Shown here in pieces: positions 53,043-61,833 of a stretch of DNA of 64,000 bases. The stretch is from Anaerolineae bacterium (GTDB lineage: Bacteria > Chloroflexota > Anaerolineae > Aggregatilineales > Phototrophicaceae). The notes beneath the pieces are model-generated. The model did not search any database. It was not told where the DNA came from and saw only the letters and a program-made list of their open reading frames with translations. Every line of letters starts with the position of its first letter. The stretch's first letter is position 1. The stretch is from the NCBI GenBank assembly GCA_020849765.1, contig JADLAY010000027.1, forward strand, positions 38,096 to 102,095, read 5' to 3'. The position numbers and the translations under genes were made by a program.

Positions 53043-54107
53043 ATGAGCGCCGTCACCGCCTCGTCCGCGCGCCTGACGCCGCTCCAGCGCCGTTTCCGCG
53101 CCTTGGGCCGCCGCCTGGCACGCTGGGTCGAAGCCAATCTCACGCACACCGTTATCACAGGACAAGACAATATTCCGGCGCGGGGGCCGGTCATCTTTGC
53201 CGCCAATCATGCTTCGACTTACGATGCGGTCTTGTTCATCGCCCATTTGCCAGAAGCGACCGAGCTCGTCGGGCCGGGCGACTTCAAGCTGCTGTTTCCC
53301 GCCGAGCATGTGATCGAGCTGGCAGGCATCGTCCGCATCAAACGGGCAACGCTCGACCGTGAAAGCCTGCGCTTGATGAGCGGCGCGCTCGAAGCCGGGT
53401 TGAATCTGGCGCTGTTTCCCGAAGGCGGTACCTGGGAGAAACGGCTGGAAGACGTCAAGCCGGGGGTGGCTTATCTCTCTTACACGCAGCACGTGCCCGT
53501 CGTGCCGATCAGTTTCGGCGGCACCTATCAGGTCTGGGGCAAGATCGTCAGCCTGCAGCGCCCGCACATCCACATCCATTTTGGCGAGCCGCTGCCTCCG
53601 CTCGAAATTGCCGATCGCAAGGCGCGCGCGCAGGGGATGCAGGACTACAGCCTCATGCTGATGCGGCGCATTTACGAGCATCTGCCGCCCGCGGATCAGG
53701 CGCGTTACGATCGCGCTGCCCACACGGGTTATCGCGGCGAACTGTTGGCCTATCCGCCGAATGCAATCGCAACCACAGCCGGTGATGCAGCGCCGGATTT
53801 CTCTGTGTTGGCCGAACTCGCCAGCAAACCCAATCTGATCAGCCCGTTGTGGCGCAATGCGAAGCTGCCGTTGACGCCGCTCGCGCAGCATGGCCGTTTC
53901 TATCCTGCGGCGGATTTCGTCATCGCGGCGGAGCGCTTGCAGAGCGCGCTGGCGGGCGAATTTGCCGGTTATCTGAATTATCGGCTGGGGGATGAGCGGG
54001 CGGCGCAGGCGCTGGATGAACTCGACGCGCTGCGCAAGACCGCCCTGGCGGCGCACCGGCACAGGGCGAAGCTCATGTTTGTGGTTGACGAGTCGTTGAC
54101 CGACTGA
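53043..54107 (+). CDS. 1-acyl-sn-glycerol-3-phosphate acyltransferase (PlsC-like)
   Basis: A 354-residue acyltransferase of the PlsC/LPLAT family that adds the second fatty acid to lysophosphatidate or a related acceptor. The catalytic motif is NHASTYD (His56 with Asp61) and the substrate motif FPEGGTWEKR, plus VKPGVAYLSY and VPVVPISFGGTY. The C-terminal 100 residues are an extension beyond the usual PlsC core and show no clear motif. The start lies two bases after the WD40 stop. It may be part of a membrane-lipid response under control of the kinase. Confidence 0.85.
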   Translation: MSAVTASSARLTPLQRRFRALGRRLARWVEANLTHTVITGQDNIPARGPVIFAANHASTYDAVLFIAHLPEATELVGPGDFKLLFPAEHVIELAGIVRIKRATLDRESLRLMSGALEAGLNLALFPEGGTWEKRLEDVKPGVAYLSYTQHVPVVPISFGGTYQVWGKIVSLQRPHIHIHFGEPLPPLEIADRKARAQGMQDYSLMLMRRIYEHLPPADQARYDRAAHTGYRGELLAYPPNAIATTAGDAAPDFSVLAELASKPNLISPLWRNAKLPLTPLAQHGRFYPAADFVIAAERLQSALAGEFAGYLNYRLGDERAAQALDELDALRKTALAAHRHRAKLMFVVDESLTD

Positions 54108-54115
54108 CTCTAGTT

Positions 54116-54655
54116 CTATTCCGCGATGGGATGCTCTTCGGCGTCCTCTTCGTCATCCGGACGCGCTTCCCAGACCTCGCTCGCGATGTCGATGTAAAGC
54201 TGCCCGTTGAGATGATCGATCTCGTGTTGGAAGACGCGCGCCAGCCAGCCGCTGGCTTTGACTCGCGTCGGCTTACCGTAGCGATCCTGCGCCTTGATGA
54301 CGACGCTCTCGTGGCGGTCGACTTTGCCAAAGAAGCCCGGAATCGACAGGCATGCTTCCACGCCTTCGACCATGTCCTTGCTGGCCTTCACGATCTCGGG
54401 GTTTGCCAGGACGTAGAGGACACCGGCGTCCTTACCGTATTCCTTGACGCTTTCCTCGTCATCCGGCAGCCGCACGATCAGCAAGCGCTGGCTGACGGCG
54501 ACCTGCGGGGCGGCCAACCCGACGCCGGGGGCGTCGATGAGCGTCTCGACCATGTCGTCGACCAGCTTTTGCAGATTGTTGCTGAAATCCGTCACCCGGT
54601 TCGCCTTGCGGCGCAGGATCGGGTCTTCCAAGGAGACAATTTTGCGTAGCGACAT
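54116..54655 (-). CDS. def: Peptide deformylase
   Basis: Removes the N-formyl group from new proteins. The three family motifs are intact: GVGLAAPQ (44-51), EACLSIPG with the metal-ligand Cys102 (usual form EGCLS), and QHEIDHLNG with His144, Glu145 and His148. Length of 179 residues is normal. The acidic tail (PDDEEDAEEHPIAE) is a small variation. It converges with the acyltransferase gene, whose stop is 8 bases away, and is alone; fmt is not adjacent. Confidence 0.95.
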   Translation of the reverse strand: MSLRKIVSLEDPILRRKANRVTDFSNNLQKLVDDMVETLIDAPGVGLAAPQVAVSQRLLIVRLPDDEESVKEYGKDAGVLYVLANPEIVKASKDMVEGVEACLSIPGFFGKVDRHESVVIKAQDRYGKPTRVKASGWLARVFQHEIDHLNGQLYIDIASEVWEARPDDEEDAEEHPIAE

Positions 54656-54776
54656 GTGATTTCTTGTGATCTATCCGCTTATTGAATGCTATGAATTATA
54701 ACCCTCTATTTCACGACTACCCAGGGTGACATTCATGCATGCCCTTTCCGAACGCCCGGCAGCTCTCCAAAACAAA

Positions 54777-54802
54777 AAGGGCGCAGCTTGCGCCACGCCC
54801 TT
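54777..54802 (-). terminator. Intrinsic terminator after the solute-binding gene
   Basis: On the minus strand AAGGGCG and CGCCCTT arms (54796-54802 and 54777-54783) with a 12-base loop, then TTTTTGTTTT. It lies about 35 bases past the stop codon. Confidence 0.8.
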
Positions 54803-54837
54803 CGTTCTGCAATTTGCTTCAGCCTGAGCGCGTCACT

Positions 54838-56151
54838 CTAAGAAGCGTTGGCGTCCGCATTCAGCTGCTCGGCCACTTCCATCACATCCTGACCGTTCGA
54901 CGTGACGGCAGCGATGGCCTCAGAGACGAGCCCACGCACCGTGCCGTACGAAACGACCTGCGGGCCGTTGTAGACGGTGATGTCCGGGTTGTTCAGGATG
55001 CTGTTGGCAGTTTCAAAGTAGGGGAAGATGGTGGCGTTGGCGAAGGTATCGGCCGTCAGCATCTCACCAGCCGAAACGCTGGGGTTGAAGTAACCCGTGC
55101 CGCCGCTCCATTGTGCGCCGCTTTCCGGTTCGGTCAGGAACTTGAGGAAGATCCAGCTTGCAAGCTGCTGTTCCGGGGTCGAAGGCACCATGGCAATGCT
55201 CGGCACGAACACCTGGATGATCTCGTTGCCTTCCGTATGCGGGAACGTGCTCACGCCGATCTGCGGATCTGTGCTACCAGCATCGACGAAGGCCTGATAG
55301 ATGAAGGTGAAACCCGCGGTGCTGCTGACATTGAACGGCGTCAGCCCCAGCGCCAGATCGGTCTGCTCGGAGAAGCGTTCCGCGGGGATGTAGGCGCAGC
55401 CGGAGTCATAGAGTTCTTTGTAGAGCGTCAGCACCTGGATGACCGGCTCGCTGGTGAACTGATACTGCGTGCCGTCGAAGATCCGGCCGCCGAAGCTGGC
55501 GACCCATGACTCGAAGGCCGAGGCGTCCGTCGTGATCGGGAAGCCCTGGACGTCTTCGCCGTTTGGACCCGTGTATTCCGCAGACGCGCACACGATCTCG
55601 CGGAATTCGTCGATCGAGGTCGGCGGTGCATCGTAACCGAGCGCGCTGAGCAGCCCCAGATTGCTGATCATCACCTGCGCTGAGAACTGGTGCGGCCACA
55701 CCAGCAATTCACCGGCGGGCGTCTTGTTTGCATCCAGAAAGCCCGGAACCAGATCTGCCTGCTGCTCCTCGGTCAGACCCCAGGTCGGGTCATTCACGTA
55801 GGGCATCAGGTCGAGCGCTGCGCCGTCGAGCGCGTAGCTGGCGGCATCGTTGCCGTAGCCCGCGACCAGATTCGGCAGTTCGCCGGAAATAATGCTGGCA
55901 TTCATCAATTCGCGGATGTCGTTGTAGTTACCCTGTGGCAGCGCTTCGACGGTGATGCCGTACTCGTTGGTGCTGTTGAAGCGATCGACCAGGGCCGTCA
56001 TCGTTTCTGCCTGCGCCGAAGTGAATTGATGCCAGTAGACAATCGTCTGCCCCGACGGATCGACCGTGGACAGGTCGTCCTGGGCAAACGCGACGCTCGT
56101 GAACAGCACGGTCACAAGCAGCAGACCAAACATGAGAACTACTTTGCGCAT
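54838..56151 (-). CDS. ABC transporter sugar-binding protein, orphan
   Basis: A 437-residue extracellular solute-binding protein of the carbohydrate (family 1/UgpB-like) type. Signal peptide MRKVVLMFGLLLVTVLFTSVAFAQ; typical segments are IVYWHQFTSAQAETMTALVDRFNS, LPNLVAGYGNDAASYALDGAALDLMPYV, and WIFLKFLTEPESGAQWSGGTGYFNP. No lipobox, so it may be anchored otherwise or cleaved. No permease or ATPase genes lie nearby, so it probably serves a transporter encoded elsewhere. Expression would be independent, with its own terminator downstream. Confidence 0.88.
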   Translation of the reverse strand: MRKVVLMFGLLLVTVLFTSVAFAQDDLSTVDPSGQTIVYWHQFTSAQAETMTALVDRFNSTNEYGITVEALPQGNYNDIRELMNASIISGELPNLVAGYGNDAASYALDGAALDLMPYVNDPTWGLTEEQQADLVPGFLDANKTPAGELLVWPHQFSAQVMISNLGLLSALGYDAPPTSIDEFREIVCASAEYTGPNGEDVQGFPITTDASAFESWVASFGGRIFDGTQYQFTSEPVIQVLTLYKELYDSGCAYIPAERFSEQTDLALGLTPFNVSSTAGFTFIYQAFVDAGSTDPQIGVSTFPHTEGNEIIQVFVPSIAMVPSTPEQQLASWIFLKFLTEPESGAQWSGGTGYFNPSVSAGEMLTADTFANATIFPYFETANSILNNPDITVYNGPQVVSYGTVRGLVSEAIAAVTSNGQDVMEVAEQLNADANAS

Positions 56152-56628
56152 CGGGGGAATACTCCTTCTTGTGCCTCAAAACACGTACCATCTGCGTCGC
56201 ATCGCGGCGGTCAGCCTCGCGCCGGATGCCAGTCGACGAAACACCGCGTGGCGGTGGAGGGACCCGAGTCAGCCTTCCAGACCGGAGAGACGAGCAGCTT
56301 CCGGTAAAGGACTTATGCGTAGTAAAGCGCGTGTGGGTTGCACTTTGATCTTGCGTGTTCGCTTTCAGAATGAGTCGTCAGGATGCGGTCTGCTATGCTC
56401 AGCCAACCATCGTAACTCAGATTGGCATGTTTTCACAGAATTGGATGTTTAAGGTCATCCGTTCGTTTTTTGGCTGATTGTTAACAGCTTGGCGCATGGG
56501 GGGATGCGGATCTGTAGGGGGCGATTCGATGTGGGATTGGCGAAGTGGAGATGCTGGGTTCAGGGCAGATGTCTACCCTGAACCCGTATCAACGAAGACC
56601 ACCATAAACGGACAGTCTTCGATGGAAA
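56152..56628. other. Intergenic region with a perfect hairpin
   Basis: About 480 bases with no credible gene. It includes GGGTTCAGGG and CCCTGAACCC (56556-56585), a perfect ten-base inverted repeat with a ten-base loop, 44 bases past the pckA stop; it probably ends or protects the pckA transcript, although no T-run follows on that strand. Confidence 0.5.
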
Positions 56629-58302
56629 TCAGTACTGTGGATCGAGTTGCGTCGTGCCGGCTGTGACCGGGCCAGCTATTTCGATCTCTGGCGGACAGTC
56701 CGGTGCGTAGCGGCGGAAATTGGCGACGAAGCGGGAGGCGAGCTGGCGATATTCATTCCAGTACTCGTCCTCGCTTTGCCAGGCGCTCGCCGGGAAGAGC
56801 ACGCTCTCCGGGATGCCTGGGCAGCTCTTCGGCACTTCGAAGCCGAAGACCGGGTCGGTGTAATATTCGACGTCGTCGAGCGCGCCGGACAGCGCTGCGC
56901 TGAGCAGTGCCCGCGTGTACTTGATGCTGATGCGCTGGCCGATGCCGAACGCGCCGCCGACCCAGCCGGTGTTGATCAGCCAGCAGGTCGAGCCATAGCG
57001 CAGTATCTTGCCCTGGAGCAGATCGGCGTAGACCCACGGATGATGCACCATGAACGGTGCGCCAAAACAGGTGCTGAACGTGATCTCCGGGTTAACGCCG
57101 ACGCCCGCTTCTGTCCCGGCGATCTTCGACGTGTAGCCGGAAATGAAGTGGTAGAGCGCCTGATTCGGCGTCAAACGCGCGATCGGCGGCATGACGCCCT
57201 GCGCGTCGCAGGTCAGGAAAACGACGTTCTGCGGATGGCCGCCGAGTTTGCTCGTGACCGCGTTCTCGATGTAATCGAGCGGATACGAGGCGCGCGTGTT
57301 CTCTGTGTTGCGGTTGTCGTCCAGGTCGATGTTGCGTGTGATCGGGTCATAAACGACGTTTTCGAGCACGGTGCCGAAGCGGCGCGTGGCAGCATAGATG
57401 TGCGGTTCCGCGCTCGGCGACAGGTTGATCACCTTGGCGTAGCAGCCGTTCTCGAAGTTGAAGACACCCTCGTCACTCCAGCCATGCTCGTCATCGCCGA
57501 TCAGCCCGCGGGTCGGGTCCGCCGAAAGGGTCGTCTTGCCGGTACCGGAGAGACCGAAGAAGAGCGCCGTGTCGCCGTCAGAGCCGATGTTGGCCGAGCA
57601 GTGCATGCTCATGACGCCTTCCAGCGGCAGCAGATAGTTGAGCATGGTGAAGACCGACTTCTTGATCTCACCCGCGTAGGCCGTGCCGCCGATCAGGCAC
57701 AGACGCTGATCGAGGTTGAGGACGATGAACGTTTCGGTGCGCGTCCCGTCGATGGGTTCGAAGGCTTTGAACGAGGGCACGCAGATGACCGTGAAATCGG
57801 GGACGTGCTGGCGGTAGGCCTCACGGCTTTCCGGCGTGATGAACATGTTGCGCGCGAACAGGCTGTGCCAGGCGTACTCGCTGACGATGCGCACGGGCAG
57901 GCGATAATCCGGGTGCGCGCCTGCGAAACAGTCCTGGATGAACAGATCTTTGCCCTGGACGAAGCCCTGCATGCGGCTGTACAGCTCTTCGAACTTCTCC
58001 GCGCTCAAGGGCCGGTTGTATTCACCCCACCAGACACGATCTTCAGACGTGGCTTCGCGGACGATGAACTTATCGGCAGCCGCGCGCGAGGTGTACCGGC
58101 CGGTGTTGACGATCATCGGCCCCAGCTTGCCGATTTGCCCCTCGCGCCGGAAGCTGATTTCTTCATACAGTGCTTCGGGAGGGAGATTCCAGTAGGCGGT
58201 GTTCAGGTTGGTCAGGCCCTGATTCACCAGCCCAAAATCGCTCTTCAGATCCTGGGCTTGATCCTGCGCAGGCGTTTTGATGTTAAGCAGGTTGTTGCTC
58301 AT
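56629..58302 (-). CDS. pckA: Phosphoenolpyruvate carboxykinase (ATP)
   Basis: Converts oxaloacetate and ATP to PEP, the first step of gluconeogenesis. The kinase-1a P-loop is FFGLSGTGKTTLSADP, the substrate region has RREGQIGKLGPMIVNTGRYTSR, the metal/PEP region SVFTMLNYLLP and HCSANIG, and the adenine region TSKIAGTEAGV. Length of 557 residues is slightly above average. It overlaps the aminotransferase gene by four bases; together they would convert aspartate to oxaloacetate and PEP. Confidence 0.94.
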   Translation of the reverse strand: MSNNLLNIKTPAQDQAQDLKSDFGLVNQGLTNLNTAYWNLPPEALYEEISFRREGQIGKLGPMIVNTGRYTSRAAADKFIVREATSEDRVWWGEYNRPLSAEKFEELYSRMQGFVQGKDLFIQDCFAGAHPDYRLPVRIVSEYAWHSLFARNMFITPESREAYRQHVPDFTVICVPSFKAFEPIDGTRTETFIVLNLDQRLCLIGGTAYAGEIKKSVFTMLNYLLPLEGVMSMHCSANIGSDGDTALFFGLSGTGKTTLSADPTRGLIGDDEHGWSDEGVFNFENGCYAKVINLSPSAEPHIYAATRRFGTVLENVVYDPITRNIDLDDNRNTENTRASYPLDYIENAVTSKLGGHPQNVVFLTCDAQGVMPPIARLTPNQALYHFISGYTSKIAGTEAGVGVNPEITFSTCFGAPFMVHHPWVYADLLQGKILRYGSTCWLINTGWVGGAFGIGQRISIKYTRALLSAALSGALDDVEYYTDPVFGFEVPKSCPGIPESVLFPASAWQSEDEYWNEYRQLASRFVANFRRYAPDCPPEIEIAGPVTAGTTQLDPQY

Positions 58303-59516
58303 AGCCAGTCCCTCACTACGCGGCGGTCGCCAATGTAAATCTCGTTCGGAGCTTCAGGATCGAGCGCCCAGCGAATGCGTTTGATACCTTCGCTGACTTC
58401 CTTGGCGGCGCCACAGTAGCTCAGGCGCAGATGACCTTCCGCGCCGAATTCCTTGCCCGGCACCGTGACGACCAGGGCTTTTTTCAGGAGCAGCGCCGCG
58501 AGTTCTTCCGAGCTTTTGCTGTAGGCGCTGAAGTCGGGCAGGCAGTAGAACGTCCCGCACGGCTTGGCGATTTTGACGCCGGGGAAAGTACGGAAGTCCG
58601 TCATCGCCACGTCGCGGTTGTTCTGGATGAGCAGGCGCAGATTTTCGACCGTGCTCTGCACGCCGGTGAGCGCGCCTTCGGCAGCAGCCATCGATACGGC
58701 AGCCGCGCACGAGGTCGTCTGCGACTGGATCGTGTTCATGGTGCGTACGAGTTGGCGGTTGGCGACCGTCCAGCCGATGCGGAAGCCGGTCATGCCATAG
58801 AGTTTGGACACGCCGTTGACGACGATGATGTGAGTCGTCTCGATATTGTTCTGGGTGAAGCGATAGGGTGAAGCAGTGCGGATGCCATCGAAGACCAGCT
58901 TCTGGTAGATGTCATCCATAATCAGGTAGATGCCCCGGCTCTCGCACAGCTCGACGACGGCGGCGATGAACGACTCCGGATAGACGATGCCGGACGGGTT
59001 GTTCGGGCTGTTGACGATGATCGCTTTGGTGTTGGAACTGATGGCGCGCTCGATCTCTTCGATCTTGGGCTGGAAGCTGCCATCCTCGGCCTTGACGATG
59101 ACCGGGCGCCCATAGACCAGCTTGACCATTTCGGGATAGCTGACCCAATAGGGTGCGAGAACGATGACCTCGTCCTGCGGGTCGATGATCGAGACGAGGA
59201 CGTTGTAGAGCGCCTGCTTGGCCCCCGACGAGACGATGACGTTCTCCGGCGCGACCATCCAGCCGTAATTCTCTTCCGTATAGCGGATGATGGCCTTTTT
59301 CAGGGAGGGAGTCCCATCAGTCGGTACGTACTTGACCTGTCCAGAATTCAGCTTGGCGGCAGAACTGAGGATCGCGGTGATCGGCACTTTGTTTTTGGGT
59401 TCCCCGCCGCCCAGGTGAATAACCGGCTGCCCCTGATCTGCCAGCAGCTTGGCCTGTTCATTGAGCTTGAGAGTTGCCGATTCCCCAATCGAACGAGCAA
59501 GGTGGCTGATGCTCAT
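58299..59516 (-). CDS. Aspartate aminotransferase-type PLP aminotransferase
   Basis: A 405-residue class I/II aminotransferase. Typical features are VSSGAKQALYNVL, the Asn of the cofactor pocket in VNSPNNPSG, Asp in LIMDDIYQKL, and the PLP lysine in VVNGVSKLYGMTGFRIGW. The family includes aspartate, prephenate and related transaminases; the coupling with pckA suggests aspartate to oxaloacetate. Good promoter-like sequence precedes it at 59548-59576. Confidence 0.85.
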   Translation of the reverse strand: MSISHLARSIGESATLKLNEQAKLLADQGQPVIHLGGGEPKNKVPITAILSSAAKLNSGQVKYVPTDGTPSLKKAIIRYTEENYGWMVAPENVIVSSGAKQALYNVLVSIIDPQDEVIVLAPYWVSYPEMVKLVYGRPVIVKAEDGSFQPKIEEIERAISSNTKAIIVNSPNNPSGIVYPESFIAAVVELCESRGIYLIMDDIYQKLVFDGIRTASPYRFTQNNIETTHIIVVNGVSKLYGMTGFRIGWTVANRQLVRTMNTIQSQTTSCAAAVSMAAAEGALTGVQSTVENLRLLIQNNRDVAMTDFRTFPGVKIAKPCGTFYCLPDFSAYSKSSEELAALLLKKALVVTVPGKEFGAEGHLRLSYCGAAKEVSEGIKRIRWALDPEAPNEIYIGDRRVVRDWL

Positions 59517-59547
59517 AAGCGGAATGGCCTTTCCTAATCTTTCAAGC

Positions 59548-59576
59548 GTTATAACAACCGCTCAATGGGTTGGTAA
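59548..59576 (-). promoter_or_regulatory. Promoter candidate for the aminotransferase-pckA operon
   Basis: On the minus strand TTACCA (59571-59576) and TATAAC (59548-59553) are 17 bases apart, 32 bases ahead of the aminotransferase start at 59516. Confidence 0.45.
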
Positions 59577-59793
59577 AGCGAATTACGGGAGAGAAATATC
59601 GGGGAATTTTATTGCTTATCAGGGATCAAATGCACGCGCCGCAGCGAAAAACGGGCCATTTATCAGGGGTAAGAGATGCTAAATGTCCCGCCGCTCATTG
59701 GCTCTTCGAACCACATGTCTGGGGTTGTCAGGAAAACGAGTTGAGACCGGCCACACTGGGCTGTTTTGAACGGCCTAATTCGCCTGTTCGTCG

Positions 59794-61635
59794 GTGCCGC
59801 GCTCGACGAAGGCGGCCAGCGAGGGGCAGCGCGACATCCTGATCACGATGGGGGTGGACAGCCGCAAGCTGGCGCACGAAGGGCCACATGTACTGGAGAT
59901 CCGCAATCGCGCGGAACGGCATGCTGAGTCGTCGGGCTATAAGCTGCGCTTCAAACAGTTGGTCGTGGCGGATAAGACTTATGCGCTGCACACCATCCGC
60001 TATCACTACGACCACCTGGCGCGGCTGACGGAGGCGCGCTATGCGCCCGGCATCAACGCCGGGGCAGCGGACGCCGACCTGCTGCGGCGCTACCAGTACA
60101 GCTACGACCTGGCGGGCAACCGCGTGCAGCAGATCGAGACGGTGGCGGGCACTCCGACGACGACGAACTACACCTTCAACGCCGCCAACCAGATGACCAC
60201 CGCAGGCGGCGCGACGCTGACCTACGACGACAACGGTAACCTGACCAGCGACGGCACCAACACCTACGCCTGGGATCGCGCCAACCGGCTGCTGTCCATG
60301 GGCGGGGCGAGCTACGCCTACGACGGGCTGAACAACCGCGTCTCACAGACGATCAGCAGCACGGTCACGCAATATCTGCTCGACCTGCAACCCGGCTTGT
60401 CCGTCGTCCTGGCGGCGGCGACCGGCGCGAACACCGACCGCTACGTCCATGGCCCGCGCGGCATTCACGCACAGCGCGACACCGCGGATAACTGGGAATG
60501 GATGGTGCAGGATGGCCTGGGCAGTGTGCGCGGCGTGGCGGACAACACGGGCGTCGTGCAGTGGAGCGTCAGCTTTGCGGACTATGGCACACCCTACGAC
60601 GAGGTCGGCACGTCGCAGACGATGTACGGCTTCACAGGCGAACCAACAAATGAGACCGGCCTGGTGCACCTGCGCGCCCGCGATTACAACCCGGCGCTGG
60701 GCATCTTCACCGCGCTCGATCCGTTCGAAGGCATGGCGCAACGCCCGATGAGCTTGAACGGATACTCGTGGGTTGAAGGGAATGTGCCCAACCTCATCGA
60801 TCCATCGGGCATGCAAGTAGATCCCTATACAGTGGAACCTGGTGGCGGCGGAGGCACTCTTATCGGGCCAATTCCTTCTGAATATAGTGTTCGTTTGATG
60901 TTTAGCGGAGGGAATCTATACACGGTGGGTAGTGGCGGGACTAGCAATCCTGCACTAGTAACTGCTCGCGGCTATGTTATGTCGCCGGTGGGCGGCCAAA
61001 TACCAGCCGCAGCAGCTGGGCAAGCGACCGGCCCCGTTACTAGTTACCCGCTCATGCCAAATCAACTGGCATTTTGGCAGAATCGTCTTGGACTCTCACT
61101 GTTTGGGTCGGATCTAACATCACAAAACGACCCAGCCGCGCAACTTAATGCCCAATTCTGTCCGGTGGCGACTTCAGCAGCCGTTGAAACGACATCGTCG
61201 ACACCCAGTACGCCGGCGCCACAGCCAACACCTACTGCAACACCTGAGCCGGATCGAATTTACCAATTCTCAAACAGAGATGGTAGTTTCAAGAATGGAC
61301 CAAGTGGAAACGATCCAGATGGTATATCGGTTGCAATGGCATACAAATGTAGCAATAATCCTCCTACATGCTTATCGCTAATGTTTGGTCGCCCAGCTAC
61401 AGTAGGAGACCTTTATCGAACTACAAGAAAGTTGATTTTGGAGAGTGAGGCTTTAGGATTCACTGTAGACGAGAATGGAGGTCAACCAGATGGACGTGGT
61501 GGTGTGTATCCTGAGCCACATGCTTCTGTAACACACCCCAATCAAACGTATCGGGACAATGGCAGTCCACAGTGGTCTAGCACCTTAAAGTCGGCTTTTG
61601 GAGGTGCTTTTGGGCTACCAATGCCAATAATGTAA
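59794..61635 (+). CDS. 5'-truncated RHS/YD-repeat core protein with variable C-terminal tip
   Basis: A 613-residue fragment of an RHS protein. YD-type repeats are visible (ADADLLRRYQYSYDLAGNRVQQI, LTYDDNGNLTSDGTN, YAWDRANRLLSM, ASYAYDGLNNRVSQ) followed by the RHS-associated core (MYGFTGEPTNETGLVHLRARDYNPALGIFTALDPFEG, NGYSWVEGNVPNLIDPSG). A stop at 59776 lies just ahead of GTG 59794 and there is no signal peptide, so the N-terminal part is missing; it is probably an orphan tip. After the DPSG border (about 60812) the DNA is visibly AT-richer and the protein changes: a Gly-rich then Pro/Thr linker, then about 127 residues of an unknown domain (RIYQFSNRDG to PMPIM), as in polymorphic toxins. 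Confidence 0.75.
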   Translation: MPRSTKAASEGQRDILITMGVDSRKLAHEGPHVLEIRNRAERHAESSGYKLRFKQLVVADKTYALHTIRYHYDHLARLTEARYAPGINAGAADADLLRRYQYSYDLAGNRVQQIETVAGTPTTTNYTFNAANQMTTAGGATLTYDDNGNLTSDGTNTYAWDRANRLLSMGGASYAYDGLNNRVSQTISSTVTQYLLDLQPGLSVVLAAATGANTDRYVHGPRGIHAQRDTADNWEWMVQDGLGSVRGVADNTGVVQWSVSFADYGTPYDEVGTSQTMYGFTGEPTNETGLVHLRARDYNPALGIFTALDPFEGMAQRPMSLNGYSWVEGNVPNLIDPSGMQVDPYTVEPGGGGGTLIGPIPSEYSVRLMFSGGNLYTVGSGGTSNPALVTARGYVMSPVGGQIPAAAAGQATGPVTSYPLMPNQLAFWQNRLGLSLFGSDLTSQNDPAAQLNAQFCPVATSAAVETTSSTPSTPAPQPTPTATPEPDRIYQFSNRDGSFKNGPSGNDPDGISVAMAYKCSNNPPTCLSLMFGRPATVGDLYRTTRKLILESEALGFTVDENGGQPDGRGGVYPEPHASVTHPNQTYRDNGSPQWSSTLKSAFGGAFGLPMPIM

Positions 61636-61661
61636 TATGCTCTCTCTTGAGACCATGGTTG

Positions 61662-61697
61662 CTCCTGACCTTCTGGAAATTGCTAGTTGGTCAGGAG
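61662..61697. repeat. Inverted repeat between the RHS tip and the companion gene
   Basis: Perfect arms CTCCTGACC (61662-61670) and GGTCAGGAG (61689-61697), extendable by two more pairs. No T-run follows. It may be a weak terminator or processing hairpin separating the two genes. Confidence 0.55.
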
Positions 61698-61833
61698 TAT
61701 TCCTAAGCTGGACTTTCCACCTGTCGGCTGATGAACCCGACATGGTAATAGTCCCCCGCCCCTTACTTCAACGCTTCAACGACTTGTTGTGTTATGCTGC
61801 CTAATGTACAAAGTCCAGCTAAGGAGAACAGAC

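Noticed and set aside
56647..58338. 563-codon open frame opposite pckA and the aminotransferase end
   Set aside because: It is the antisense of conserved pckA motifs. Such long antisense frames come from GC-rich codon use; no family motif is present.
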